A stretch of DNA of 8,593 bases from JAZNOQ01 sp045589215 (GTDB lineage Bacteria > Bacillota > Clostridia > Oscillospirales > CAG-272). A model generated the notes under the pieces. That model was not told the DNA's origin, ran no database searches, and saw nothing but the letters and a program-made list of their open reading frames with translations. This document shows positions 1 to 6,033 of the stretch, one piece after another. Location: assembly GCA_045589215.1 (NCBI GenBank), contig JAZNOQ010000061.1, positions 1-8,593 on the forward strand, in the 5' to 3' direction. Each line of letters opens with the position of its first letter. The first letter of the stretch is position 1. The position numbers and the translations under genes are program-made.

Positions 1-611
1 TGATCGGCGCGAACGGCGCGGGCAAGACGACCACGATGCAGAGCGTCGTCGGTCTGATCCCGAAGCGGAGCGGAACGGTCACGTTTGACGGAAGAGATAT
101 CACGCAGAGCCCCTGCCATAAGATCGTTCACTTCGGCATGACGCAGGTTCCCGAGGGACGGCGCATCTTCCAGGAGCTGACCGTTTATGAAAATCTGCTC
201 ATGGGAGCATATGCGGTGAAGGATTCCTCGGGCTTCAAAAACGATCTTGAGGCGATCTATGCGCGTTTCCCGCGTCTCGCGGAGCGTAAAAATCAGATCG
301 CGGGTACGCTTTCGGGCGGTGAACAGCAGATGCTTGCGATGGGGCGTGCGATCATGAGCCATCCGAAGCTTCTGAGGCTCGACGAGCCCTCGATGGGACT
401 TTCGCCTCTGCTTGTCGATCAGGTCTTTGAGATCATCAAAGACATCAACCGCGACGGCACGACGATCCTGCTCGTGGAGCAGAATGCGGGCAAGTCGCTT
501 GCGATCTCCGATCGCGCGTACGTGCTTGAAAACGGTAAGATCGTAATGTCGGGCACGGGCAAGGAGCTTTCCGAGAGCGAGACCGTCCGTAAGGCATATC
601 TCGGCGGCTAA
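1..611 (+). CDS. livF: Branched-chain amino-acid ABC transporter ATP-binding protein, LivF type (5' partial)
   Basis: This is the C-terminal 202 residues of an ABC ATPase; the reading frame is already open at base 3 and the start lies upstream of the window. It would energise uptake of leucine, isoleucine and valine, or related amides, together with LivG and the LivHM permeases at the inner face of the membrane. The Walker A motif GANGAGKTTT is encoded at 6-35. The signature LSGGEQQ lies at about 309-329, and the D-loop region DEPSMGLSP follows it. The family-typical switch region reads VEQN. LivF proteins are usually about 235 residues, so roughly 30 are missing. One oddity is that the Walker B strand reads LLRLDEP, with arginine in a position that is normally hydrophobic. 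The match to LivF rather than LivG rests on the length, the VPEGRRIF segment and the VEQNA segment. The liv genes that should accompany it would lie to the left. Confidence 0.92.
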   Translation, partial: IGANGAGKTTTMQSVVGLIPKRSGTVTFDGRDITQSPCHKIVHFGMTQVPEGRRIFQELTVYENLLMGAYAVKDSSGFKNDLEAIYARFPRLAERKNQIAGTLSGGEQQMLAMGRAIMSHPKLLRLDEPSMGLSPLLVDQVFEIIKDINRDGTTILLVEQNAGKSLAISDRAYVLENGKIVMSGTGKELSESETVRKAYLGG

Positions 612-619
612 GATCGACC

Positions 620-1504
620 GTGAAACGTATGAAATTCAGTCCGTCCGCGCTTATGGTGATCTCCATGAGCGTGTTCGGTACGATATCGGTATTTGTTCGA
701 GAGGTAGCTCTCCCTTCGGGAGAGATTGCGTTTTTTCGCGCGCTCTTCGCGACACTCCTTGTCGGCGGCTTCCTTCTCGTTACGGGAAAAAGACCGAATG
801 CGGGGAAGGGGAAGCGAACGCTTCTCCTTCTGCTCCTTTCGGGCTTCGCGATGGGGATCAATTGGATCCTTCTGTTTGAGGCGTACAAGTACACAACGGT
901 GTCGTCGGCGACGCTTGCGTATTATTTCGCGCCTGTTATTGTCACCGTGCTTTGCCCGATCTTCTTTCGGGAAAAAATGTCGCCGCTTCAGATCCTTTGC
1001 TTTGTCTTTTCAACGGTCGGACTCGTTCTGATCACGGGTGTCGGCGGAACGGGGCAGAATGATCTTGTCGGAATCCTGCTTGGACTCGCGGCGGCATGCT
1101 TTTACGCAACCGTCGTGCTTCTCAACAAGTGCATCAAAGAGGTGGAGGGAATTCACCGCACCTTCTTTCAATTTTTGGCGGCGACTGCGACGCTCCTTCC
1201 GTACGTGCTTCTTACGGGCGGTTTTCACCTTTCCGCGCTTGACGCAGGTGGGTGGGGTGCGCTTCTGACGGTCGGGCTTCTCCACACGGGTGTCACATAC
1301 TGTCTGTATTTTTCCGCCTTGCGCGGACTGTCGGGGCAGAATGCGGCGATCCTCAGCTACATCGATCCGCTTGTGGCGGTGCTGATCTCGGTCTTTTGGC
1401 TCGGAGAAGGCATCACTCCGCTTGAGATTGTCGGTGGCGTTATGATCCTCGGATTTTCTCTCCTCAATGAGATCGCTCCGAGAAAACGCGCACCGAAGGA
1501 GTGA
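620..1504 (+). CDS. EamA/DMT-superfamily membrane transporter
   Basis: The 294-residue protein is almost entirely hydrophobic and has about ten membrane segments arranged as two EamA halves (residues roughly 10-140 and 150-285). Each half ends in a family-like pattern: FREKMSPLQILCFVFSTVGLVLI in the first and FWLGEGITPLEIVGGVMILGF in the second. DMT proteins export or import small metabolites such as amino acids, drugs or nucleotide sugars; the substrate cannot be read from sequence. It begins 8 bases after the LivF stop, so it is probably co-transcribed with the liv genes. The chosen start is GTG at 620, giving MKRMKFS. An in-frame ATG at 629 is equally possible, because neither has a convincing Shine-Dalgarno site. 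Translation may depend on ribosomes finishing livF. The C-terminus is basic (RKRAPKE), as expected for a cytoplasmic tail. Confidence 0.9.
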   Translation: MKRMKFSPSALMVISMSVFGTISVFVREVALPSGEIAFFRALFATLLVGGFLLVTGKRPNAGKGKRTLLLLLLSGFAMGINWILLFEAYKYTTVSSATLAYYFAPVIVTVLCPIFFREKMSPLQILCFVFSTVGLVLITGVGGTGQNDLVGILLGLAAACFYATVVLLNKCIKEVEGIHRTFFQFLAATATLLPYVLLTGGFHLSALDAGGWGALLTVGLLHTGVTYCLYFSALRGLSGQNAAILSYIDPLVAVLISVFWLGEGITPLEIVGGVMILGFSLLNEIAPRKRAPKE

Positions 1505-1515
1505 ACGTAATAAAA

Positions 1516-1547
1516 GGGGCTGATTCACTATTCAGTGAATCAGCCCC
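1516..1547. terminator. Perfect 14-bp stem, bidirectional intrinsic terminator
   Basis: The arms GGGGCTGATTCACT and AGTGAATCAGCCCC pair perfectly around a 4-base loop. The hairpin lies 11 bases after the stop of the EamA gene (plus strand) and 38 bases beyond the stop of the DUF4097 gene (minus strand). Read on the minus strand the stem is followed at once by TTTTATT, a proper U-tract. On the plus strand it is followed by AAAATTGTTT and then a T-run at about 1560. It therefore looks stronger for the minus-strand operon, although it probably serves both. Confidence 0.88.
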
Positions 1548-1585
1548 AAAATTGTTTCTGTTTTTTATGGAGTTATTCTCCTCTT

Positions 1586-2548
1586 TTAGTGGATGGATAT
1601 TTTTATATCCCCCGTGTCGGTGGTGATCTCGCATTTTCCGCCCGTTGTAGTTTTGGGTACGTCTATACGGCCTGTGTCCGTTCTTACTATGAATACCTTT
1701 TCCGAAAGGAGTGTTCCTTTGACGTCGCCCGTGTCGGTTTCAATGAAGATCTCGGCGGCGTCGCACCCACTAAGGCTCACGTCGCCCGTGCTTCTTTCGA
1801 TCGAGAGACCTCCTGACATAAGTACGTTTCTCAGTGTCAGGTCTCCCGTGTCTCCGCTCGATATAACGCTTTTGCACGTAATGCCCGAGAGGTTGGCATC
1901 ACCCGTAGACACCTTGACCGTGACGTCCCCGTCAGAGATTACGTCGGAAACCGTCACCTTGCCCGTGGAGACCGAAAGATCAAGCGCGCCTGCGGAGATG
2001 CCTTCGATCCGAATATCTCCCGTAGACGACTTGATCTTAACGCTTCCAGAGGCGGAAGCATAGCTTGTTACGTCACCGGTGCTTTCTGAAATATCAATGC
2101 TTGAAAATTGAAGATCCTTGGGTATACTGACGTCACCTGTGTCCGAGCGGATCGAAAGCGCGCTGTATTCTCCCTGCGGAATGCTTACCGTTATTTTGGG
2201 CGAACCGAAATTGATGCCGATGAATTCGTACCATTTCCTCGTATCGATGACCTCGATGACAAGCGTATCATCCTTTACTGAGACCGAATGCTTTGCGTTT
2301 TTCTGCTCGTAGCACGTGACCGAGCATTCTGAATTTTCGGAAGATACAAATACAATGTCGGCGGTATCGGTAACGACGGAGATATTTTTGTAATTCTCGG
2401 TTATCTCATAGCTGTTCGTTTCGTATTTGTTCGTCGATAATCCCGTAAAATCCCACTTGAGCATTGTCATTGCTCCCCCAAAAATCATACATCCGATGAG
2501 TATCAGGGCGGTCGCTACGATACACCAGATTTTTGTTCCCTTACACAT
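1586..2548 (-). CDS. DUF4097-family beta-solenoid membrane-anchored protein
   Basis: The protein has 320 residues. A hydrophobic N-terminal segment (about residues 7-30) is a membrane anchor or signal peptide. It contains LIGC (17-20), which fits a lipobox, but hydrophobicity continues past the Cys, so lipoprotein status is uncertain. Residues 136-315 hold ten repeats of 19-20 residues, each opening with a (S/D)TGD turn. TGD-type turns begin at residues 137, 157, 176, 195, 215, 234, 254, 273, 292 and 312. This is the DUF4097 (YvlB/LiaG-like) right-handed beta-solenoid pattern, one coil per repeat, expected outside the membrane. The start is ATG at 2548, because AAAGGAGG (2556-2563) lies 7 bases upstream and the codon overlaps the preceding stop as TAATG. 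An ORF reaching back to 2671 is only an upstream extension inside the neighbour. The precise function of the family is unknown; its members often sit in envelope-stress operons. Confidence 0.9.
   Translation of the reverse strand: MCKGTKIWCIVATALILIGCMIFGGAMTMLKWDFTGLSTNKYETNSYEITENYKNISVVTDTADIVFVSSENSECSVTCYEQKNAKHSVSVKDDTLVIEVIDTRKWYEFIGINFGSPKITVSIPQGEYSALSIRSDTGDVSIPKDLQFSSIDISESTGDVTSYASASGSVKIKSSTGDIRIEGISAGALDLSVSTGKVTVSDVISDGDVTVKVSTGDANLSGITCKSVISSGDTGDLTLRNVLMSGGLSIERSTGDVSLSGCDAAEIFIETDTGDVKGTLLSEKVFIVRTDTGRIDVPKTTTGGKCEITTDTGDIKISIH
1604..2143 (-). repeat. Ten tandem 57-60-bp units encoding the (S/D)TGD coil repeats
   Basis: Each unit encodes one 19- or 20-residue solenoid coil. 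On the plus strand the units are marked by recurring GTGTC/GGTGTC/CCCGTAGAC-like blocks at 57-60-bp spacing. The spacing of the TGD positions is 20, 19, 19, 20, 19, 20, 19, 19 and 20 residues. Units differ strongly between blocks, so this is an old protein-level repeat under selection rather than a recent DNA duplication. Two units carry variants of the turn: TGK at residue 195 and TGR at residue 292. Confidence 0.85.
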
Positions 2549-3147
2549 TACGCTGCCTCCTTTCCGATGAAGCACTTCTTTATGCCGAGCGCGAGCTTTT
2601 TCGTGAGTAATATGATCCCCCTCGTCGCCGCCTTGCAACCGAAAAACAGGAGGATCGCGAGCCCTGCACAAAAGAGGCTCGCACCGATCATGGCGGCTCC
2701 CGTGAGACCGTTACCGGTCATAACGAATATGATGGCTGCTGCTATGAAGCCGAGGGAACACCCGATCAGTGAAGCAAAGATCGCCCACAGAGAAATGATC
2801 ACAGACCATAGCACGACGTATAGAGAAAGGACGACGGCAAAAGCGGCAACGGCAAGCGAAAGCCATATCGGAGAGCCAAGCACGAGGAGAACGATCTCCC
2901 ACGCGCGTAGCTGCTTTTTCGGCTTGATCCGTTCCTTTGCGATCCTTGAGAGAGGGATCTCTGCAAGGATCTCTTGTGCGATCGCATCTACGGATCCGAT
3001 CTGTGCAACGGCATCCTCCTCCGAAAGCCCCTCTTCGGTACGGTCATCGATCATTTCGCTGTAAAAGCTCAGGTGCTCCTCGACGTCTTGCCTCGGCAAG
3101 CCGCGGAGGCTTTCCCGTAAATTCGCGATAAATTCCTGCTTATTCAT
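2548..3147 (-). CDS. DUF1700 (HAAS domain) membrane protein
   Basis: The protein has 199 residues. Residues 1 to about 75 form a soluble, acidic helical domain opening MNKQEFIANLRESLRGLP. It contains the family segment for 'FYSEMIDDRTEEGLSEEDAVAQIG', seen here as FYSEMIDDR then GLSEEDAVAQIGS, which marks a HAAS (DUF1700) module. Residues about 82-180 hold three to four membrane segments rich in A, I, L and V. The C-terminus is basic and faces the cytoplasm by the positive-inside rule. DUF1700 proteins are found beside PadR regulators in Firmicutes and are thought to link membrane events to the regulator; the mechanism is not settled. ATG at 3147 is preceded by AAGGGAGG (3157-3164) at 9 bases. 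The gene overlaps padR by 8 bases and meets DUF4097 as TAATG, which points to translational coupling across all three. Confidence 0.9.
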   Translation of the reverse strand: MNKQEFIANLRESLRGLPRQDVEEHLSFYSEMIDDRTEEGLSEEDAVAQIGSVDAIAQEILAEIPLSRIAKERIKPKKQLRAWEIVLLVLGSPIWLSLAVAAFAVVLSLYVVLWSVIISLWAIFASLIGCSLGFIAAAIIFVMTGNGLTGAAMIGASLFCAGLAILLFFGCKAATRGIILLTKKLALGIKKCFIGKEAA

Positions 3148-3460
3148 TTCCCATGTCCTCCCTTGCTACGAATTGATAGATCGACATCACCTCGCGCCAC
3201 TCGTCCTTGAAATCCTCAATGCGCCCGAGGCCTGCCTTTGTGATATGATAATACTTGCGAAGCCTGCCGTTATGCTCTATCGTTTGCACCGTCAGCATTT
3301 TGGAAAGCTCCAGACGCTTCAGGATCGTGTATAGAGTCGATTCAGACATTTCAATGTACGGCTTCATATCCTTTATGATCTTATAGCCGTAGGAATCTTC
3401 ATTTTTGATCGCGGCTAAAACGCACACGTCGAGCAGCCCACGTTTTAATTGAATATCCAT
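3140..3460 (-). CDS. PadR-family transcriptional repressor
   Basis: This 106-residue winged-helix protein has the length of a short PadR (subfamily s2 type, without a long C-terminal helical domain). Residues 5-30 match the PadR opening helices (KRGLLDVCVLAAI, then SYGYKIIKDM). Residues 39-58 form the recognition region (SESTLYTILKRLE). The wing is the GRLRKYYHITKAG segment at about 65-76. PadR proteins bind dyad operators as dimers and usually repress their own operon. ATG at 3460 has AGGAGG (3466-3471) 5 bases upstream, an almost ideal site. It is first in a three-gene operon with DUF1700 and DUF4097. A nested dyad at 3489-3537 over its own promoter is the likely operator. No inducer can be inferred. 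Confidence 0.94.
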   Translation of the reverse strand: MDIQLKRGLLDVCVLAAIKNEDSYGYKIIKDMKPYIEMSESTLYTILKRLELSKMLTVQTIEHNGRLRKYYHITKAGLGRIEDFKDEWREVMSIYQFVAREDMGNE

Positions 3461-3488
3461 TCGCTCCTCCTGCTTTTTCGGGGGGATC

Positions 3489-3537
3489 TACCTCTGTGAT
3501 ATACCCCCTGTTACGTAATACATCATATCACGAGGTA
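3489..3537. promoter_or_regulatory. Nested dyad, probable PadR operator
   Basis: The outer arms TACCTCTGTGATAT (3489-3502) and ATATCACGAGGTA (3525-3537) are inverted copies that differ by one extra base. Between them, nearly centred, is the perfect 8-bp palindrome TTACGTAA (3511-3518). The right arm covers half of the -10 and part of the spacer, the palindrome sits on the predicted start site, and the left arm lies in the early transcript. This placement suits a repressor blocking RNA polymerase. Assignment to PadR is inferred from position; GTGATAT/ATATCAC arms are compatible with a PadR dimer site. Confidence 0.65.
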
Positions 3538-3550
3538 TTGCTTTTGTCAA
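3522..3550 (-). promoter_or_regulatory. Sigma-A promoter of the padR operon
   Basis: On the minus strand TTGACA (3545-3550) is separated by exactly 17 bases from TATGAT (3522-3527). That is a full consensus -35 and a 5/6 match to the -10. Transcription should start near 3515, leaving a leader of about 55 bases before the padR ATG. The leader can fold GGGGG (3504-3508, minus sense) against CCCCC (3481-3485). Confidence 0.85.
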
Positions 3551-3582
3551 GTGCTTTTAGGGAAAATATAAAAAAGAATATC

Positions 3583-3623
3583 AAAAAAGGACACCGCAAA
3601 TGCAAAGGCAATTGTGATGTCCT
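3583..3623 (-). terminator. Intrinsic terminator of the SGNH lipoprotein gene
   Basis: The arms at 3588-3603 and 3608-3623 pair over 16 positions with two mismatches (AGGACA with TGTCCT outermost, TGC with GCA innermost) around a 4-base loop. On the minus strand the stem is followed by TTTTTT (3583-3588), so it terminates transcripts coming from the lipoprotein gene 68 bases upstream. The padR promoter -35 starts 33 bases further on, which insulates the padR operon from read-through. A weaker 7-bp hairpin (3648-3654 with 3667-3673) lies between the stop codon and this terminator. Nothing else is seen in the 230-base gap from 3461 to 3690. Confidence 0.85.
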
Positions 3624-3690
3624 CGTTTGTTTTTACAAAAGTTTAAGTCCGAATTTACATTCAGCCATTCGGATGAGCTCCTTTTCGGGG

Positions 3691-4893
3691 TTAATCCAAA
3701 TACGAGATCAGAGCCTCGTCAAAGAATTGCGAGTCACCGACTTCAGCATAGTTACCGAGAATATTGTCAATGTGGCGTTGATCTATCGAATACTGCATCG
3801 AACCCGACGGCAGCTCGCCGTAGATCGCGCGGTAGATCATATGCGCGCCGACGTAGCCCGCAAGCGGTCTGCTGTGGTCGTGTGCGTCGTCGATACACAG
3901 CTCCCAGCGGTCGACGCCGCCGAGGATCAAACCGTCGAGCTCTGCCTTCCAATTCAGACAAAACAGCTCGGGGTATTCGCTTTCTGCGGCGATGACAGCG
4001 TCCGCGCTTTCGTTGTGTGCGGGGAATATGACGAGTGTGGTACCGGAGTCGTCACACGCTTCCTTGAGCGGCTCGAGATTTTTGACTTGACTTTGGGAGT
4101 AAAGTCCGCAGATGAATACGAATTCGTGCGTCCCCTCACGGATCAGCGCAAGGTACTCGCTATCGTCCGCATAGGTGCCCACATTTGCGTAACCCCTTGA
4201 AACCGCTTCTACGGTACAGTCCCTTCCGTCGTTTTGGAGCATTTCGGTTAAAATGTTGCCGATGTCGGAGGAGCTTATGAAGCTGTTGCCGAGGATCAGG
4301 ATCGAGGAGGGATCTCCTTGATCGGATGCGAGTGCGCCGAGGGTGTCGCTCTGGATCTGATCGAACGCAAGCACGTCCATATAAAGGCGATCCCTGTTTC
4401 GGTCGTCGATCTCCGCACAATCGGCAGTAAGCGTGACGGTGCGGGTGTGACCGTCTGTCAGGTACTCGTATACATATCGATAGCGGAAGACGGCGTCAGC
4501 GTTTCTTTGCTCGATATACTTGTTTACACGGACTCCGTTTTTGGTATGCGATTCGGTATGCAGAACGGTAAAGTCAGCAGTGTCATCGGCGGGCGCACCG
4601 AAAAGAGCACCTACGGTTTCACCATTGCGGAGAATGTCAAAGCCATTGTCAGCTTCGGCGAGCTTCCACTCCATAGGATGCGAAAGCATCAGCAGAGTGC
4701 TGTCGGAGCGGAAACCGTAGTAAAAGGACTTGTAGCCGCTTGTCGGACGGCGCTCGATGTCCTCGTACGACGTGGTTTCAACGATGGGCGCGGTGGTTTC
4801 CTCGCCCGCTCCTACCGCTTTATCTTCCGCTTGTCCTGCGCAGGAGGAGAGAAGGAGTAGCAGTGCGGTCAAAAAAAGAAATGGCTTTTTCAT
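3691..4893 (-). CDS. SGNH/GDSL-like hydrolase lipoprotein
   Basis: This 400-residue protein has a lipoprotein signal peptide: MKKPF, a leucine-rich core, then a lipobox LSSC with Cys18 as the lipidated residue. A Thr/Glu-rich linker follows to about residue 50. Residues 50-180 form a separate beta-rich region that I do not recognise. Residues 197-360 resemble an SGNH hydrolase. Block I is ILILGNSF with Ser204 as nucleophile. A block II-like Gly lies in VSRGYANVG (234). Block V-like DDAH (335-338) precedes AGYVGAHMIYRAIYGELP, giving the Asp/His pair. The usual block III Asn is not evident: the equivalent strand reads FICGLYSQ. It could remove acyl or acetyl groups from surface glycans, but the substrate is unknown. 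ATG at 4893 has AAGGGAG (4901-4907) 7 bases upstream. It is followed by its own terminator and is probably monocistronic, or reads through from guaA. Confidence 0.78.
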   Translation of the reverse strand: MKKPFLFLTALLLLLSSCAGQAEDKAVGAGEETTAPIVETTSYEDIERRPTSGYKSFYYGFRSDSTLLMLSHPMEWKLAEADNGFDILRNGETVGALFGAPADDTADFTVLHTESHTKNGVRVNKYIEQRNADAVFRYRYVYEYLTDGHTRTVTLTADCAEIDDRNRDRLYMDVLAFDQIQSDTLGALASDQGDPSSILILGNSFISSSDIGNILTEMLQNDGRDCTVEAVSRGYANVGTYADDSEYLALIREGTHEFVFICGLYSQSQVKNLEPLKEACDDSGTTLVIFPAHNESADAVIAAESEYPELFCLNWKAELDGLILGGVDRWELCIDDAHDHSRPLAGYVGAHMIYRAIYGELPSGSMQYSIDQRHIDNILGNYAEVGDSQFFDEALISYLD

Positions 4894-4922
4894 AATTTGT
4901 CTCCCTTCGGTTCTTCAAACAA

Positions 4923-4983
4923 GGCGAAGCCAATCATAACCTTCGTTCAGAGTTATGAATTTGGCTTCGCCAAAGGTTATGAT
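4923..4983. repeat. Palindromic element with two alternative pairings
   Basis: GGCGAAGCCAA (4923-4933) is inverted at 4961-4971, and TCATAAC (4934-4940) is inverted at 4952-4958. Together they give an 18-bp stem with a 2-base bulge and an 11-base loop. In addition ATCATAACCTT (4933-4943) has a perfect 11-base inverted copy at 4973-4983, so the left half can pair with either partner. The element sits between guaA and the lipoprotein gene. It may be a dispersed palindromic repeat (REP-like or MITE-derived) or the terminator of guaA. After the stem the minus strand reads TTGTTTGAAG, a poor U-tract. Confidence 0.6.
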
Positions 4984-5008
4984 ATGACCGTTTCTGCGAA
5001 ACGATCAT
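4984..5008 (-). terminator. Short hairpin just downstream of guaA
   Basis: Read on the minus strand, ATGATCGTTTC and GAAACGGTCAT form an 11-bp stem around a 3-base GCA loop, with one U·G wobble. On the plus strand the same position would be an A·C mismatch, so the stem favours minus-strand RNA. It starts 24 bases after the guaA stop. No clean U-tract follows, so this may be a weak terminator or a 3'-end stabilising hairpin. Confidence 0.4.
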
Positions 5009-5031
5009 AAACAACTTGGGTAGAGCTCAAG

Positions 5032-6033
5032 TCACTCCCACTCGATCGTTCCGACGGGCTTTGGTGTGAGGTCGTAGAGGACGCGGTTGATGCCCTCGAC
5101 TTCATTTGTGATGCGGTTCGTGATGTGGTGCAGGAGCGCGTAGGGGATCTCCTCGACCGTTGCGGTCATTGCGTCCGTGGTATTGACGGCGCGGATGATC
5201 GCGGGCCAGCCCTCATAGCGCGCTTCGTTTCTCACGCCGACGCTCTTGACGTCGGGGATCGCGATGAAGTACTGCCATACCTTGCCTGCAAGACCGTTTT
5301 TATCGAATTCCTCACGTAGGATCGCGTCAGCCTCGCGCAGTGCGTGCAGGCGGTCGCGGGTGATCGCGCCGAGGCAACGAACACCGAGCCCGGGGCCGGG
5401 GAAGGGCTGACGGTAGACCATTTCGTGCGGCAGACCGAGTGCCTCGCCAACGACGCGGACCTCGTCCTTGAACAGAAGCTTTACAGGCTCAACGAGCTGC
5501 ATTTCCATATCCTCGGGGAGACCTCCGACGTTATGGTGCGACTTGACGGGCTTGCCGCTTTCCTTCGCCTTGATGCTTTCAAGAATATCGGGGTAGATCG
5601 TGCCCTGTGCGAGGAAGGAGATGCCGTCGAGCTTTGCCGATTCTTCATCGAATACCTTGATGAATTCGGCGCCGATGATCTTGCGCTTCTTTTCGGGATC
5701 GGATACGCCTGCGAGAAGATCAAGGAAACGGTCGGTCGCGTCGACGTACACGAGGTTTGCATCGAGTGCTTTACCGAAGACCTCGATGACCTGCTCGCTT
5801 TCGCCCTTGCGCATCAGGCCGTGATTGACGTGAACGCAGACGAGCTGCTTGCCGATGGCTTTGATGAGGAGTGCGGCGACAACGGAAGAATCTACACCGC
5901 CTGAGAGGGCGAGAAGAACCTTTTTGTCTCCGACCTGTGCTCGGACCTCTGCGACCTGCTCTGCGATAAACGCATCGGCAAGTGCGCGGGTCGTGATGCG
6001 CTGCATGTTTTCGGGACGAATGCTGTTTTCCAT
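5032..6033 (-). CDS. guaA: GMP synthetase ATP-pyrophosphatase subunit, lacking the amidotransferase domain
   Basis: The 333-residue protein corresponds to the C-terminal two thirds of GuaA. GuaA adenylylates XMP with ATP and aminates it to GMP in the last step of guanine nucleotide synthesis in the cytoplasm. The PP-loop SGGVDSS is at residues 44-50 (context LLALSGGVDSSVVAALL). The family strings HHNVGGLPE (166-174) and RQPFPGPGLGVR (208-219) follow, and the dimerisation domain ends in the diagnostic GTIEWE. Bacterial GuaA is normally about 510-525 residues, with an N-terminal class I glutamine amidotransferase of about 190 residues; none is present here. The upstream 150 bases are an AT-rich promoter region, so this is not a nearby frameshift. 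ATG at 6033 was chosen over in-frame ATGs at 6045 and 6114 because GGAG (6040-6043) lies 6 bases upstream. It must use a separate GATase subunit or free ammonia. Confidence 0.93.
   Translation of the reverse strand: MENSIRPENMQRITTRALADAFIAEQVAEVRAQVGDKKVLLALSGGVDSSVVAALLIKAIGKQLVCVHVNHGLMRKGESEQVIEVFGKALDANLVYVDATDRFLDLLAGVSDPEKKRKIIGAEFIKVFDEESAKLDGISFLAQGTIYPDILESIKAKESGKPVKSHHNVGGLPEDMEMQLVEPVKLLFKDEVRVVGEALGLPHEMVYRQPFPGPGLGVRCLGAITRDRLHALREADAILREEFDKNGLAGKVWQYFIAIPDVKSVGVRNEARYEGWPAIIRAVNTTDAMTATVEEIPYALLHHITNRITNEVEGINRVLYDLTPKPVGTIEWE

Noticed and set aside
1010..1528. Minus-strand open frame (172 codons) opposite the EamA transporter
   Set aside because: The translation is charged and low in recognisable structure, it runs through the terminator stem, and the plus strand encodes an obvious ten-helix membrane protein.
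1604..2143. CRISPR-like or satellite repeat suggested by regularly spaced GTGTC blocks
   Set aside because: Units are contiguous, diverged and keep an open frame with a TGD motif; there are no identical repeats with unique spacers.
2549..2671. N-terminal extension of the DUF4097 frame back to 2671
   Set aside because: The extra 41 residues overlap DUF1700 and are not membrane- or signal-like; the strong ribosome-binding site and TAATG junction fix the start at 2548.
3496..4200. Plus-strand open frame (234 codons) spanning the padR promoter region and the lipoprotein 3' end
   Set aside because: It crosses a promoter, a terminator and the antisense of a real gene, and has no ribosome-binding site.
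4318..4860. Plus-strand open frame (180 codons) opposite the lipoprotein gene
   Set aside because: Antisense shadow of a gene with a signal peptide, ribosome-binding site and terminator; no recognisable domain of its own.
5344..5904. Long plus-strand open frame (186 codons) opposite guaA
   Set aside because: It lies entirely antisense to a clearly recognised GuaA, has no ribosome-binding site, and its composition follows the mirrored codon bias of the real gene.
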